A DNA stretch of 64,000 nucleotides from Acerihabitans sp015654925 (GCF_047324175.1 NZ_CP178732.1:5456001-5520000); one strand, 5' to 3'; positions 26,888 through 36,142 are shown, numbered from the stretch's first letter. Translations and numbers: made by a program. Notes: generated from the letters alone by a model not told the origin.

Positions 26888-28498
26888 TCACCGCAGCGGA
26901 TATCCTTCCGGCGCCCGTTGCGAAGTGTCCCCCAGCAGGGCGTCGTCGTCAACCGACAGCGGGTATTCATCCGCGCCCTGCTCCGCATCGTGCCCGGTGG
27001 CCGGGAAAGCGGACTCATCGGCGTCCTGGTCCCGGCCGGGCCGATCGGTATAGGGGAGATCGCGTGCCTGCCCCGCCAGGGTGGGATTGATGGGACGTTT
27101 GATTTCCACGCCCAGCGCCCGGAACCCTTCCGCCTGGCTGATGATATTGCCCCGGCCCTCGGCCAATTTATTCATGGCCAGCCGGTAACCGGCTTGGGCT
27201 TTATCAAGGCTCTGGCCGATGGCCGTCATATCGTCGACAAACAGGCGCATCTTGTCGTACAACCGCGCCGCCCGGTCGGCGATATGCTCGGCATTGCGGC
27301 TCTGATGCTCGTAGCGCCACAGGTTGTTGATGGTGCGTAGCGCCACCAGCAAGGTGGTCGGGCTGACCAGCATGATATTGAGCTTCAGCGCTTCGCCGAT
27401 CAGCTCAGGCTGCCGATCGATTGCCAGCATAAAGGCCGGTTCAATGGGGATAAACATCAACACATAATCCAGCGAGCGTAAACCGGGTAATTGTTGGTAA
27501 TCTTTTCTGCCCAGCAATCGCATATGTCCGCGCAGCGAATTGATATGCTCCAGCAGCGCCGATTGCCGCTCGCCGTCATCCTCGCTGTTGAAAAAACGTT
27601 CGTAGGCCACCAGCGACATTTTGGCATCGATGACCACATCTTTACCTTGGGGCAAACGCACGATCACGTCTGGCTGCATGCGATGGCCGGCATCGACCTG
27701 GATATTCACCTGGGTCTGGTACTCATGCCCTTCCCGCAGGCCGGACGCCTCAAGCACCCGGCTCAGGACCACCTCGCCCCAGTTGCCCTGGGTCTTATTA
27801 TCGCCTTTCAGCGCACGGGTCAGGTTAACCGCCTCGCGTGCCATCTCTGCATTGAGCTGCTGAAGATTGCGGATTTCATGGGTCAGCGTGTGCCGCTCGC
27901 GCGCTTCCTGGCCAAAACTGTCCTGAACCTGGCGGCGAAAACCGTCCAACTGCTCGCGCAGCGGCGCCAGCAGCAGATCCAGGCTCTGCCGGTTCAGTTC
28001 GTCCACTTTGCGCCCGCTTTGCTCGAAAATCCGGTTGGCCAGATTTTCAAACTGGGCGATCAGCCGCTGCTCGCTATTGACCAGCAGGCGCTGTTTTTCC
28101 TCAGCGCCCAGGCGGGTTTCCTCCAGGCGAATGGTCACCTCGCGCAGTTCCGCTTCCTGCGCGCTGTTGACCTCGCGCTGCGCCCGCAGTTCCTGGTTCA
28201 ACTGCTCGCATTCATCGCGCCAATGCGCCAGCGGCGTGAGCCGCTCTTCGGCGGTGGCCAGGCGGGCATAGAGCTCGCGCATTTCCCGTTCACCGGCCCG
28301 GAGCTGCTGCTCGCATTGGCGGTAAGCCGTTTGCGTACGCTCCAGTTCTTGTTGCGCCGATGCCAATGCCTGGGCCTGTAAACGCAGCTCGGCCTGGTTG
28401 TGCCCTTGCTGCTTCTGGTGCCTGACGCCGGCGATGAGCAGGCCAAGCAACGCGCCTATGGCGGCCCCGCCGACCGCGTAAAACAGGCTGAAATCCAT
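26888..28498 (-). CDS. rmuC: DNA recombination protein RmuC
   Basis: A 536-residue protein of the RmuC family, known in E. coli to limit recombination at inverted repeats. It has one N-terminal membrane helix (FSLFYAVGGAAIGALLGLLIAG, residues 3-24), a long coiled coil (about 30-200) and a nuclease-like core with VRLPQGKDVVIDAKMSLVAYERF. The acidic C-terminal tail is longer than in E. coli (475 residues in total). The start at 28498 has GGAGGTAAT before it and matches MDFS in E. coli; the longer frame to 28627 would run into the next gene. Confidence 0.95.
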   Translation of the reverse strand: MDFSLFYAVGGAAIGALLGLLIAGVRHQKQQGHNQAELRLQAQALASAQQELERTQTAYRQCEQQLRAGEREMRELYARLATAEERLTPLAHWRDECEQLNQELRAQREVNSAQEAELREVTIRLEETRLGAEEKQRLLVNSEQRLIAQFENLANRIFEQSGRKVDELNRQSLDLLLAPLREQLDGFRRQVQDSFGQEARERHTLTHEIRNLQQLNAEMAREAVNLTRALKGDNKTQGNWGEVVLSRVLEASGLREGHEYQTQVNIQVDAGHRMQPDVIVRLPQGKDVVIDAKMSLVAYERFFNSEDDGERQSALLEHINSLRGHMRLLGRKDYQQLPGLRSLDYVLMFIPIEPAFMLAIDRQPELIGEALKLNIMLVSPTTLLVALRTINNLWRYEHQSRNAEHIADRAARLYDKMRLFVDDMTAIGQSLDKAQAGYRLAMNKLAEGRGNIISQAEGFRALGVEIKRPINPTLAGQARDLPYTDRPGRDQDADESAFPATGHDAEQGADEYPLSVDDDALLGDTSQRAPEGYPLR

Positions 28499-28568
28499 AT
28501 TACCTCCGCCCAATACAATTCTGATAGCCACGGTAAGGGGGAACTGTATAGATGTCCAGCGCGTTTTA

Positions 28569-29099
28569 TCAGCCGATAAGGCGGGCGATCCATTGCATGC
28601 CAAATGCGCCGGGGGCCAGCAGGCCAAAGGCCCAGACCGCCGCCGATCCCAAATTTGCCAGTTGGAAATAAAGCGCAGGCATGCCGCAGATCCCGGCTAC
28701 CAGGGGTACTACGGCGCGCAACGGTCCGAAAAAACGGCCGAAAAACGCACCGGCGATCCCCCAGCGGTCGAAAAACGCATGGCCGCTGATCAGCATGTTA
28801 GGGTGCTTGGTGAACGGCCAGATATGCACCAGGCGCTGTTGATAGTGATGTCCCACCCAATAGGAAAGCCAGTCGCCAAAAAAACCGCCGGCCACCGCCG
28901 ATGCATAAATAGGCCAGAAGGCGATACCGGTCTCGCCGATTAATGCGCCCAGGGCCAGCAGGATAACGGTGGCGGGCAATAACAGGGAGAGGAAAGCCAG
29001 CGACTCGCCAAAGGCGAGGGCAAAGACCAGGGGCATCGCCCAGATTTGATGCAGACGAACAAATTCAGTGGTATGGACAATGATTTCATCTAATGACAA
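28569..29099 (-). CDS. DedA-family inner-membrane protein
   Basis: A 176-residue membrane protein of the DedA/SNARE-associated family. Family segments visible are FGESLAFLSLLLPATVIL, the acidic and glycine-rich GGFFGDWLSYWVGHHY, and the arginine motif GRFFGPLRAVVPLVAG. DedA proteins are linked to undecaprenyl-phosphate or phospholipid flipping and to proton-motive-force maintenance. It lies 70 bp upstream of rmuC and is not part of this locus in E. coli. Which DedA subtype it is cannot be told from the sequence. Confidence 0.9.
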   Translation of the reverse strand: MSLDEIIVHTTEFVRLHQIWAMPLVFALAFGESLAFLSLLLPATVILLALGALIGETGIAFWPIYASAVAGGFFGDWLSYWVGHHYQQRLVHIWPFTKHPNMLISGHAFFDRWGIAGAFFGRFFGPLRAVVPLVAGICGMPALYFQLANLGSAAVWAFGLLAPGAFGMQWIARLIG

Positions 29100-29297
29100 G
29101 GCATCTCCCTTGACGTAATGCTGAGGGCTACCGAACCAAGCCGGTAAAGGGAAGGATGCGGACTATGATGCCATTTAACTGATTTTGCAGATTAAACCAA
29201 AACCCAACGACCGGGACATTTTCCCGGCCGCAGGCGCAATTTTCCAGCGGCAGGCGCGCTTATCCGGCGATTGGGCCTTGGCGGCAGCCGGCGCGCG

Positions 29298-30062
29298 TCA
29301 TGCCAACAGTTGGCGGGCGGCTGCCACCGCCAGGGCCACCGCGACGCTTTCAGTTTGTTGCATGGTTGCAGCGCTGGGGATTTCCTGTTGGGTGCGATTG
29401 ACGATTACCCCCGCCACCATGCCCGCCCGCAGTCCCTGGGTGGCGCACATGGTCAGCAAAGTAGCGGATTCCATTTCATAATTCATGACGCCCAGTTCCT
29501 GCCATTCCTGCATGGAGCCTTTAAACCGTTTAACCACGCGTCCAGAGTAAGTGTCATAGCGCTCCTGCCCCGGATAAAAGGTATCCGACGATGCGGTAAT
29601 ACCGACGTGGACCCTGGCGCCGGCTTTATCGGCCGCAGCCACCAGCGCGGTGGTACAGGCGAAATCCGCCACCGCCGGATATTCCAGCGGCGCGAAATGC
29701 AGGCTGGCGCCGTCCAGGCGAACCGCGGCGGTGGTCACTAACACATCGCCGACATTGATATGGGGTTGAATCGCGCCGGTGGTGCCCACCCGCAAAAAGG
29801 TGCGTATCCCCAACTGCGCCAGTTCTTCCACGGCGATCGAAGTAGACGGACCGCCAATGCCGGTTGAGCAGACGATAACGGCTTTCCCGGCCAGTTCGGC
29901 GCGCCAGGTAGTAAATTCACGGTGCGTGGCCAGATGTACCGGTTTTTCCATCAGGCGGGCTATTTTCTCTACCCGCTGCGGGTCCCCGGGAACAATAGCC
30001 AGCGTGGCGCCCTGTAAATCGGAATGGGTCAGGCCAAGGTGAAAAACATCGGATGTGGACAT
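29298..30062 (-). CDS. udp: Uridine phosphorylase
   Basis: Splits uridine with phosphate into uracil and ribose-1-phosphate in pyrimidine salvage. It has 254 residues against 253 in E. coli. GDPQRVEKIA (phosphate binding), CSTGIGGPSTSIAVEEL, RIGTTGAIQ-like RVGTTGAIQ and NYEMESATLLTMC (ribose/base site) are conserved. The start at 30062 (MSTSDVFHLGLT) fits the family and has AGAGG upstream; the 23-codon extension is rejected. The E. coli neighbour dlhH is displaced here by about 1.9 kb of unrecognised genes. Between this gene and DedA (29100-29297) nothing is seen. Confidence 0.96.
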   Translation of the reverse strand: MSTSDVFHLGLTHSDLQGATLAIVPGDPQRVEKIARLMEKPVHLATHREFTTWRAELAGKAVIVCSTGIGGPSTSIAVEELAQLGIRTFLRVGTTGAIQPHINVGDVLVTTAAVRLDGASLHFAPLEYPAVADFACTTALVAAADKAGARVHVGITASSDTFYPGQERYDTYSGRVVKRFKGSMQEWQELGVMNYEMESATLLTMCATQGLRAGMVAGVIVNRTQQEIPSAATMQQTESVAVALAVAAARQLLA

Positions 30063-30165
30063 GGCAGATACCTCTAAAAAGAAGATGTTAGTACGCATAT
30101 AATTCTCTATTATCTCTTTTTCACCTACCATTGTCCCGGCGAGAGTTCACAATCAGCGGTTAACG

Positions 30166-30684
30166 CTAAGAGGCGGATAAATCATGAAATAAATGCTTTA
30201 TCTTTTCATTATCCCGCACTGTCTCGATCAAGCTTCTCAAGACCTCCACCGGCGTCATGTTCCCTCCATCATCAATAATTTTCCTTAACCAGGTATCCAG
30301 TATCGGCAAGCCCTGATCTTTTAACAGCCACAGGACTTCGGAAACCAGCGTGGCTATCCCGTGCTGCGCAATTTGGACGCCCAAGGTAAGCACCGCCCCC
30401 ACATTGGTTATCTTGCCGCCGATGCCCAACACATATCCCAGGGTATTGCCCACCGCTTTCAGGCCGACCACGAGTTTACCGGGTCCTGCGATGTCGACTA
30501 TTTTCGCCGCCGCCCCGGCAACCGCGCCGAAGACCGACGGGGTGGCCGACGAACCCGACTCCGGGCTATTTTTCACCGTGCTGAAATTGGCGGATAACTT
30601 GTTATTGCCCGATTCATATTTTACTTCATTTACCTTCTGGCCTATTATTCTGGCGGACATGAAATTACTGGCTGGTATATTCAT
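30166..30684 (-). CDS. Unrecognised 172-residue protein (orphan gene 1)
   Basis: I do not recognise a family. The N-terminal 48 residues are polar, rich in Ser and Asn (MNIPASNFMSARIIG, KYESGNNKLSANFS). Residues about 48-115 form a Gly/Ala/Val-rich hydrophobic stretch (FGAVAGAAAKIVDIAG, LGYVLGIGGKI). The C-terminal 55 are charged and helical (VEVLRSLIETVRDNEKIKHL). A strong ribosome site, gggag, lies 7 bp before the ATG. The gene interrupts the conserved udp-dlhH junction with orphan gene 2 and has AT-rich flanks. A secreted or translocated protein with an internal hydrophobic segment is one possibility (inference only). Confidence 0.75.
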   Translation of the reverse strand: MNIPASNFMSARIIGQKVNEVKYESGNNKLSANFSTVKNSPESGSSATPSVFGAVAGAAAKIVDIAGPGKLVVGLKAVGNTLGYVLGIGGKITNVGAVLTLGVQIAQHGIATLVSEVLWLLKDQGLPILDTWLRKIIDDGGNMTPVEVLRSLIETVRDNEKIKHLFHDLSAS

Positions 30685-30971
30685 GGTATTTCTCCCGTAT
30701 CATACGTCTCATGAAAAATGTTATGCGTTACAGTTTCAACATAGCTATTAATGTTTCCTATTAATAGTTTACTAACTATAAAAAAAAGAAATTACAGTTG
30801 TTCGCATATTTAATGCGTACCTAATCATTAATGAAAATCATTAATGCGAAAATAACCCATAATTATCTTTCTATTTATTTTCATTAGCTTAGATACATAA
30901 TCGCACCACAGGAAAGCCATATCCTTTCCCGTGGCAGGCGCTTTCAGCATGCTGACGCTGCATTCGGGGCA
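30685..30971. promoter_or_regulatory. AT-rich intergenic region with paired repeats
   Basis: This 287-bp region separates the two orphan genes. It holds two copies of aatcattaatg (30823-30833 and 30836-30846) spaced 13 bp apart, and an inverted repeat cgcat/atgcg (30803-30817) beside them, about 120-160 bp upstream of orphan gene 1. Such spaced repeats resemble an operator. No gene or clear terminator was found. Confidence 0.4.
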
Positions 30972-31721
30972 CTAATGCCTCGTGGGCAAGAGGTTAAACA
31001 ATGCGGCCAGTTTGCTGAATAACGGTTTAAGCGGCAGAGCTATTTTATCGGCAAATAGCGTGCGCGCCGCGGCGGTAGCCTCAGCCAGCTGCCTGCCCAG
31101 GGCGCGATAGGAGACTTTGATGTGATTTAATAGGCTGTTGATACTGCCCTTAAATGCGGTAAACATATCGGCGGTCGTTTTTACTCCTTTGAAAAACTGC
31201 GGGATTTTCTGGTTTCGAGTTCCGCTGATGTCACAAATGTCGATGGCGACCTGCGCTATCAGGCTGACCGTGGCCCCTGGTTTTTGCGGGTCCGTCACCG
31301 CCCGGATGTACTCCGGTATATGGCTGGCATTAATCTCATATAGCAGATTAGCCAGCCGCGGCTGGGGACGGCCGCGCAAATTAGCGCCGCACTGCCATCT
31401 TGAATAGGCTGATGAAATCCCTTTATCCGGAATATCAACCAGAAAAAAACCGATGCGCGCGGCTACACCGGCAATATTTCTGACCGACTTCAATAAAGGA
31501 ATAAATTTAATAAATCCCGTCCTCATACATAATTCTTCCCCCGCAGCCGCCACTTTCGCCAGCGATAAAAATAGCTGGGAGCACATCTTCGATTTATTTT
31601 TAACCGATTGCAATCCTGACGCAAAATGACTCATTACGCCAGGCCTCCCGGCCGCATAAACGACGCTATCCGTCGGCCATGGGCGAGTAGTTTGGCCAGA
31701 TAGAGTGAGAACATCATTCAT
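30972..31721 (-). CDS. Unrecognised 249-residue protein (orphan gene 2)
   Basis: I do not recognise a family. The protein is basic, has no signal peptide, and contains several mildly hydrophobic or amphipathic helices: SQLFLSLAKVAAAGEELC (about 48-65), FIPLLKSVRNIAGVAARIGFF (about 72-93, in outline) and VSLIAQVAIDICDISG. The C-terminus ends with amphipathic helical text (LKPLFSKLAALFNLLPTRH). AGGA lies 10 bp before the ATG. It is upstream of orphan gene 1 on the same strand. The GC content of the coding part looks near that of the neighbours, but the flanks are AT-rich, consistent with an insertion at the udp-dlhH junction. Confidence 0.7.
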   Translation of the reverse strand: MNDVLTLSGQTTRPWPTDSVVYAAGRPGVMSHFASGLQSVKNKSKMCSQLFLSLAKVAAAGEELCMRTGFIKFIPLLKSVRNIAGVAARIGFFLVDIPDKGISSAYSRWQCGANLRGRPQPRLANLLYEINASHIPEYIRAVTDPQKPGATVSLIAQVAIDICDISGTRNQKIPQFFKGVKTTADMFTAFKGSINSLLNHIKVSYRALGRQLAEATAAARTLFADKIALPLKPLFSKLAALFNLLPTRH

Positions 31722-31987
31722 AGTGATTCAATCCTATTTAAGATTACCGATAAGGTATTTTTCCCGCTAGCCTGACAGGCTTTTTATTTATCTTTACAGT
31801 AACCAACTTGTATATTGAATACTTTTAAAAAAAGCCCTTTTAGGATTGAGCGGGATATTTATCGCATTTTTTATTGCCGCCCGCTTGCCTTTATCCTGCC
31901 GATACCGCCGGTAAAGGACATAGCGCGTTATCCGCCGTGTCTTATACTCATAGCTGCGGTGTTTTTCATGAGAAAAAAGGTAACCCT
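31722..31987. other. Divergent AT-rich region before orphan gene 2 and dlhH
   Basis: This 266-bp region has no gene. It contains a short hairpin followed by T residues on the plus strand (agcct/aggct at 31769-31781, then tttta), and a run of A residues near 31830. It should hold the promoters of both divergent genes, but I cannot place them with confidence. Confidence 0.4.
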
Positions 31988-32815
31988 ATGAACGCTGACG
32001 ACTCGATTGCTTTGCCAAAAAATCCTACCGGTTTTGCCGCGGCGGCCGGTACGCCGTCCCCTACCGCTATCCGGACCGATGATAGCGGCCTGGTCGCGGG
32101 ACAAACCACCATCCCCACCCAGGGCGAGCAGATGCCGGCTTATCTTGCACGGCCAGCCGCGCAAAGCGACCATTTGCCGATAATATTGGTGATTCAGGAG
32201 ATTTTTGGCGTGCACGAGCATATTCGCGATCTGTGCCGCCGTCTGGCGAAACAGGGGTATTTGGCCATTGCTCCCGAGCTGTATTTCCGCCAGGGAGATC
32301 CGACCCGGTACGATGATATCCCGACATTATTTAGTCAGCTGGTGAGCAAAGTGCCTGATTCACAGGTATTGGCGGATCTGGATCATACCGCGCACTGGGC
32401 GGCGCGACATGGCGGCGACAGCCGGCGTCTGGGGTTGACGGGATTTTGCTGGGGAGGACGTATCGCCTGGTTATATGCGGCGCATAATCCGCAGCTTAAG
32501 GCGGCGGTGGCGTGGTATGGCAAACTGGTGGGGGACAAGACGCTGCTAAACCCCAAGCATCCGGTGGATGTCACGGCGGCGCTTGCCGCTCCGGTATTAG
32601 GTTTGTACGGCGCCCAGGATACCGGGATTACCGCGGAACATATCGATGCCATGCGCCAGGCGTTAGGCACGGCCAAGGCCGACGCGGATATTATTGTCTA
32701 TCCGGACGCCGGCCATGCGTTTAATGCCGATTATCGCCCCAGCTACCATGCCGCGTCGGCCGTCGATGGCTGGCAGCGCATGCTGGCATGGTTTGATAAA
32801 TATGGCGTGAAGTAA
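31988..32815 (+). CDS. dlhH: Dienelactone hydrolase family protein
   Basis: A 275-residue alpha/beta hydrolase similar along its length to E. coli DlhH/YsgA (271). The nucleophile elbow GFCWGGR carries the catalytic cysteine, the acid is expected in LGLYGAQDTGI, and the histidine is in YPDAGHAF. QEIFGVHEHIRDLCRRLA is the other conserved block. Its physiological substrate in enterobacteria is unknown. The start at 31988 follows aaaaaaggt and fits the family; the frame opens 38 codons earlier without support. It is convergent with metE, as in E. coli. Confidence 0.93.
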   Translation: MNADDSIALPKNPTGFAAAAGTPSPTAIRTDDSGLVAGQTTIPTQGEQMPAYLARPAAQSDHLPIILVIQEIFGVHEHIRDLCRRLAKQGYLAIAPELYFRQGDPTRYDDIPTLFSQLVSKVPDSQVLADLDHTAHWAARHGGDSRRLGLTGFCWGGRIAWLYAAHNPQLKAAVAWYGKLVGDKTLLNPKHPVDVTAALAAPVLGLYGAQDTGITAEHIDAMRQALGTAKADADIIVYPDAGHAFNADYRPSYHAASAVDGWQRMLAWFDKYGVK

Positions 32816-32827
32816 GGGCTGCGCGTT

Positions 32828-35104
32828 TTACCGGGCTTCCGCGCGCAGCCGTTTCGCCGCGTTGACCATATTCGCCAGGGATTGGCGGGTTTCGGGCCAG
32901 CCGCGGGTTTTAAGGCCGCAATCCGGATTCACCCACAGGCGTTCCACCGGAATACTTTCAGCGGCCTTGCGCAGCAACGCCACAATCCACTCTTCGCTTG
33001 GCACGTTAGGGGAATGGATGTCATAAACCCCTGGCCCCATGCCGTTGGGATAATCGAATTGCTTGAATGTCTCCAGCAATTCCATATCCGAACGGGATGT
33101 TTCGATAGTGATTACGTCCGCATCCAGCGCCGCTATGGAATCCATAATGTCGTTGAATTCGCAATAACACATGTGGGTATGGATTTGGGTATCGTCCCGG
33201 GCCACCGCGGCATTCAGCCGGAAGGCTTCAACCGCCCACTCCAGATAGGCCGGCCATTCGGACTGGCGCAGCGGCAATCCTTCCCTTAATGCCGGTTCGT
33301 CAATTTGGATAATCCCGATACCCGCCTGCTCCAGGTCGGCGACTTCGTCACGCAGCGCCAGGGCGATCTGCCGGGCAATGGTTTTGCGGCTGACGTCTTC
33401 GCGCGGGAACGACCAGCATAAAATGGTCACCGGACCGGTCAGCATGCCTTTTACCGGTTTGTCGGTCAGGGATTGGGCGAATTTCGCCCATTCAACGGTA
33501 ATAGCTTCCGGACGGCTGATATCGCCGATAATGATCGGCGGTTTGACGCAGCGCGAACCATAGCTTTGCACCCAGCCGTTTTGCGTAAAGACGAACCCAT
33601 CCAGGTTTTCGCCGAAGTACTCCACCATATCGTTACGTTCGGCTTCACCGTGCACCAGCACATCCAGATCCAGCCGTTCCTGCTCGGCAATGGCCTGCTT
33701 GATATGCTCGCCGATACTAGTGCGGTAATGGGGGGTATCCAGTCTGCCTTGCTTGAAGTCCAGGCGCAGGCTGCGGATTTCCGTAGTTTGCGGGAATGAA
33801 CCTATGGTGGTGGTCGGCCAGGCCGGCAAGTTGAAACGCTGGGCCTGGATGGCGGCGCGCTGCGCATAAGGCTGGCGGCGCTGGCTGTCCTGGGCGGTGA
33901 TTTTCGCCAGGCGCGCGTTAACCTGCGGATTGTTAACCCGGCTGGAATGGCGGCGAGCAAGGATCGGCGCGCTGTAATCGGCCAACCGCTGCACTTGGGC
34001 CGCATCAGGATTGTCCAGCGCGGCGCGCAGCAGTCCCAGTTCGGCGCATTTTTGCAGCGCAAAGGCGAACCAGCCTTTGGCTTCATCATCCAGGCGGGTT
34101 TCGGTACTTAAATCAATGGGGCTGTGCAGCAGGGAACAGGAGGTCGCTATCCATAACGGCCGCTGGCCCGCCAGGGGTTTGATGCGTTCAAAAGCGGCGC
34201 CGAGGTCGGCACGCCAGACATTGCGGCCGTTAATCACGCCAAGGGACAGCAGCCAGTCCGCCGGCAGTTGCCGGTGCAGGTCGGCGACATCATCTTTACC
34301 CGCCACCAGATCCACATGCAAGCCTTGTACCGGCAGCGCGCGAATCGCCTCCAGATGATGGCCGATGCTGTCAAAATAGGTGGTGAGCAATAATTTCACC
34401 GGCCCGTTCAGCGCCTGATAAGCGGTTTGGTATGCATCCAGCCAGGCCCGCGGTAGCTCCAATACCAGCGCCGGTTCGTCGATTTGTACCCATTCGACGC
34501 CGCGCCGCGCCAACTCGGCCAGGATCTGCCGATATACCGGCAGCAGGGCGGGCAGCAGCGAAAGCCGGTCAAAAGCTTCGCCTTTGACTTTGCCGAGCCA
34601 CAGGTAAGTCAGCGGCCCTAAAATAACCGGTTTGACGTTATGGCCCAGCGCCAGGGCCTCGTCGACCTCGTCGAGTAACTGGGTCCAGCCCAGGCGGAAA
34701 GTCTGCCCCTGGGTAAATTCAGGGACCATATAATGATAGTTGGTATTAAACCATTTGGTCATTTCGGCGGCGGCGGCGGGTTCACCGCTCGGCGCCCGGC
34801 CGCGGCCGATGCGAAACAGGGTATCGAGATCGGCGGGCTGGTCGCCGAGACGATGGCGCGCCGGAATGTTATCCAGCATCATGCTGGTGGTCAGGACATG
34901 ATCGTACCAGGCAAAATCGCCCACCGGCAGCACGTCTACGCCAGCATCTTTTTGCTGTTGCCAGTGGCGGGCGCGTAATTCGCGGCCCACCGCCAATAAC
35001 GCCTGCCGCGAGGATTTTCCTGCCCAATAGCTTTCCTGCGCTTTTTTCAGCTCACGATGCAGCCCGACCCGCGGAAAACCCAGTGTGTGACTTTGTATTG
35101 CCAT
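32828..35104 (-). CDS. metE: Cobalamin-independent methionine synthase
   Basis: Transfers the methyl group of 5-methyltetrahydropteroyl-triglutamate to homocysteine. It has 758 residues (E. coli 753). The zinc ligands are visible: His and Cys in HTHMCYCEFND, the following Glu in ITIETSRSD, and Cys in NPDCGLKTRGW. The N-terminal half binds folate (FPRVGLHRELKKAQESYW). It is divergent from metR, with tandem met boxes between them, so repression by MetJ and activation by MetR with homocysteine are expected. Its 3' end is only 12 bp from dlhH. Confidence 0.97.
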   Translation of the reverse strand: MAIQSHTLGFPRVGLHRELKKAQESYWAGKSSRQALLAVGRELRARHWQQQKDAGVDVLPVGDFAWYDHVLTTSMMLDNIPARHRLGDQPADLDTLFRIGRGRAPSGEPAAAAEMTKWFNTNYHYMVPEFTQGQTFRLGWTQLLDEVDEALALGHNVKPVILGPLTYLWLGKVKGEAFDRLSLLPALLPVYRQILAELARRGVEWVQIDEPALVLELPRAWLDAYQTAYQALNGPVKLLLTTYFDSIGHHLEAIRALPVQGLHVDLVAGKDDVADLHRQLPADWLLSLGVINGRNVWRADLGAAFERIKPLAGQRPLWIATSCSLLHSPIDLSTETRLDDEAKGWFAFALQKCAELGLLRAALDNPDAAQVQRLADYSAPILARRHSSRVNNPQVNARLAKITAQDSQRRQPYAQRAAIQAQRFNLPAWPTTTIGSFPQTTEIRSLRLDFKQGRLDTPHYRTSIGEHIKQAIAEQERLDLDVLVHGEAERNDMVEYFGENLDGFVFTQNGWVQSYGSRCVKPPIIIGDISRPEAITVEWAKFAQSLTDKPVKGMLTGPVTILCWSFPREDVSRKTIARQIALALRDEVADLEQAGIGIIQIDEPALREGLPLRQSEWPAYLEWAVEAFRLNAAVARDDTQIHTHMCYCEFNDIMDSIAALDADVITIETSRSDMELLETFKQFDYPNGMGPGVYDIHSPNVPSEEWIVALLRKAAESIPVERLWVNPDCGLKTRGWPETRQSLANMVNAAKRLRAEAR

Positions 35105-35119
35105 AACCTTCCCTCATTT

Positions 35120-35143
35120 GGACGTCCAGATGTTTACACATCC
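35120..35143. promoter_or_regulatory. MetJ operator between metE and metR: three tandem met boxes
   Basis: Contiguous 8-bp units ggacgtcc, agatgttt and acacatcc match AGACGTCT at 6, 6 and 5 of 8 positions. They lie 16 bp upstream of the metE start and about 64 bp upstream of metR, so MetJ may control both. A MetR site of the TGAA-N5-TTCA form was not found in the gap. Confidence 0.8.
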
Positions 35144-35206
35144 ATAATCACCATGTACTGTATTATCCACAAGCGCAAATTATTCACATCCAGGTGAAAG
35201 ACCCTC

Positions 35207-36142
35207 ATGATCGAACTCAAACATCTGCGGACCCTGCAGGCCCTGCGCAACAGCGGTTCGCTGGCGGCCGCATCGGCCCAACTGCACCAGACGCAGTCCG
35301 CGCTGTCGCATCAGTTCAGCGATCTGGAGCAGCGGCTGGGCTTTCGGCTGTTTGTGCGCAAAAGCCAGCCGCTGCGCTTTACGCCCCAAGGGGAAATTTT
35401 ATTGCAGCTGGCCGAGCAAATCCTGCCGCAGGTGCAACAGGCGCTGCAAAACTGCCTGGAACCACAGCAGACCACGCTGCGGCTGGCCATTGAGTGCCAT
35501 AGCTGCATTCAGTGGCTGACGCCGGCGCTCACCGAATTTCGCGAACTGTGGCCGCAGGTGATGGTGGATTTTCGCTCGGGGGTAACCTTCGACCCGCAGC
35601 CGGCCCTGCAACAAGGCGAACTGGATCTGGTGCTGACCTCGGATATTTTGCCGCGCAGCGGGTTGTTCTATACGCCGATGTTTGATTACGAGGTGCGCCT
35701 GGTGCTGGCGCCGGATCACCCGCTGGCGGGCAAAGAAGAAATCGCGCCCGAAGATTTAAGCGAGGAAGTGCTGATGATTTATCCGGTGCAGCGCCAGCGC
35801 ATGGATATCTGGCGGCATTTCCTGCAACCGGCCGGCGTCAGCCCGGTGCTGAAAAGCGTGGACAATACCCTGCTGCTGATCCAGATGGTCTCGGCCCGCA
35901 TGGGCATCGCGGCGTTGCCCCATTGGGTAGTGGAAAGTTTTGAGCGCCAAGGGCTGATCGTGACCAAAACGCTGGGCAGCGGGCTATGGAGCCGGCTGTA
36001 TGCCGCTTCCAGGGACGGGGAGCAGCGCCAGCCGGTGATTGAAGCCTTTATTCGTTCGTCCCGTCAACACGCGTGCGCGCATTTGCCGTATGTGCGGGAC
36101 GCGCAACGATCCACCGCCGGTGCACCCACAGCGAAGCCGTGA
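35207..36142 (+). CDS. metR: LysR-family activator of methionine genes, MetR
   Basis: Homocysteine-responsive activator of metE and other methionine genes. It has 311 residues (E. coli 317). The N-terminal helix-turn-helix is in LAAASAQLHQTQSALSHQFS, with the recognition text EQRLGFRLFVRK following, and the effector domain includes AIECHSCIQWL and VDNTLLLIQMVSARMGIAALP. It is divergent from metE with 102 bp between them. Its last 95 bp overlap the 3' end of the convergent yigM/bioP gene. Confidence 0.96.
   Translation: MIELKHLRTLQALRNSGSLAAASAQLHQTQSALSHQFSDLEQRLGFRLFVRKSQPLRFTPQGEILLQLAEQILPQVQQALQNCLEPQQTTLRLAIECHSCIQWLTPALTEFRELWPQVMVDFRSGVTFDPQPALQQGELDLVLTSDILPRSGLFYTPMFDYEVRLVLAPDHPLAGKEEIAPEDLSEEVLMIYPVQRQRMDIWRHFLQPAGVSPVLKSVDNTLLLIQMVSARMGIAALPHWVVESFERQGLIVTKTLGSGLWSRLYAASRDGEQRQPVIEAFIRSSRQHACAHLPYVRDAQRSTAGAPTAKP

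Noticed and set aside
31769..31785. A plus-strand intrinsic terminator in the orphan gene 2 / dlhH gap
   Set aside because: The stem has only 5 bp and no plus-strand gene lies upstream that would need it; kept only as a note on the region.
35183..35198. A ttcac/gtgaa inverted repeat near the metR start as a MetR site
   Set aside because: The orientation and spacing do not match the TGAA-N5-TTCA MetR consensus, and the repeat overlaps the metR ribosome site.
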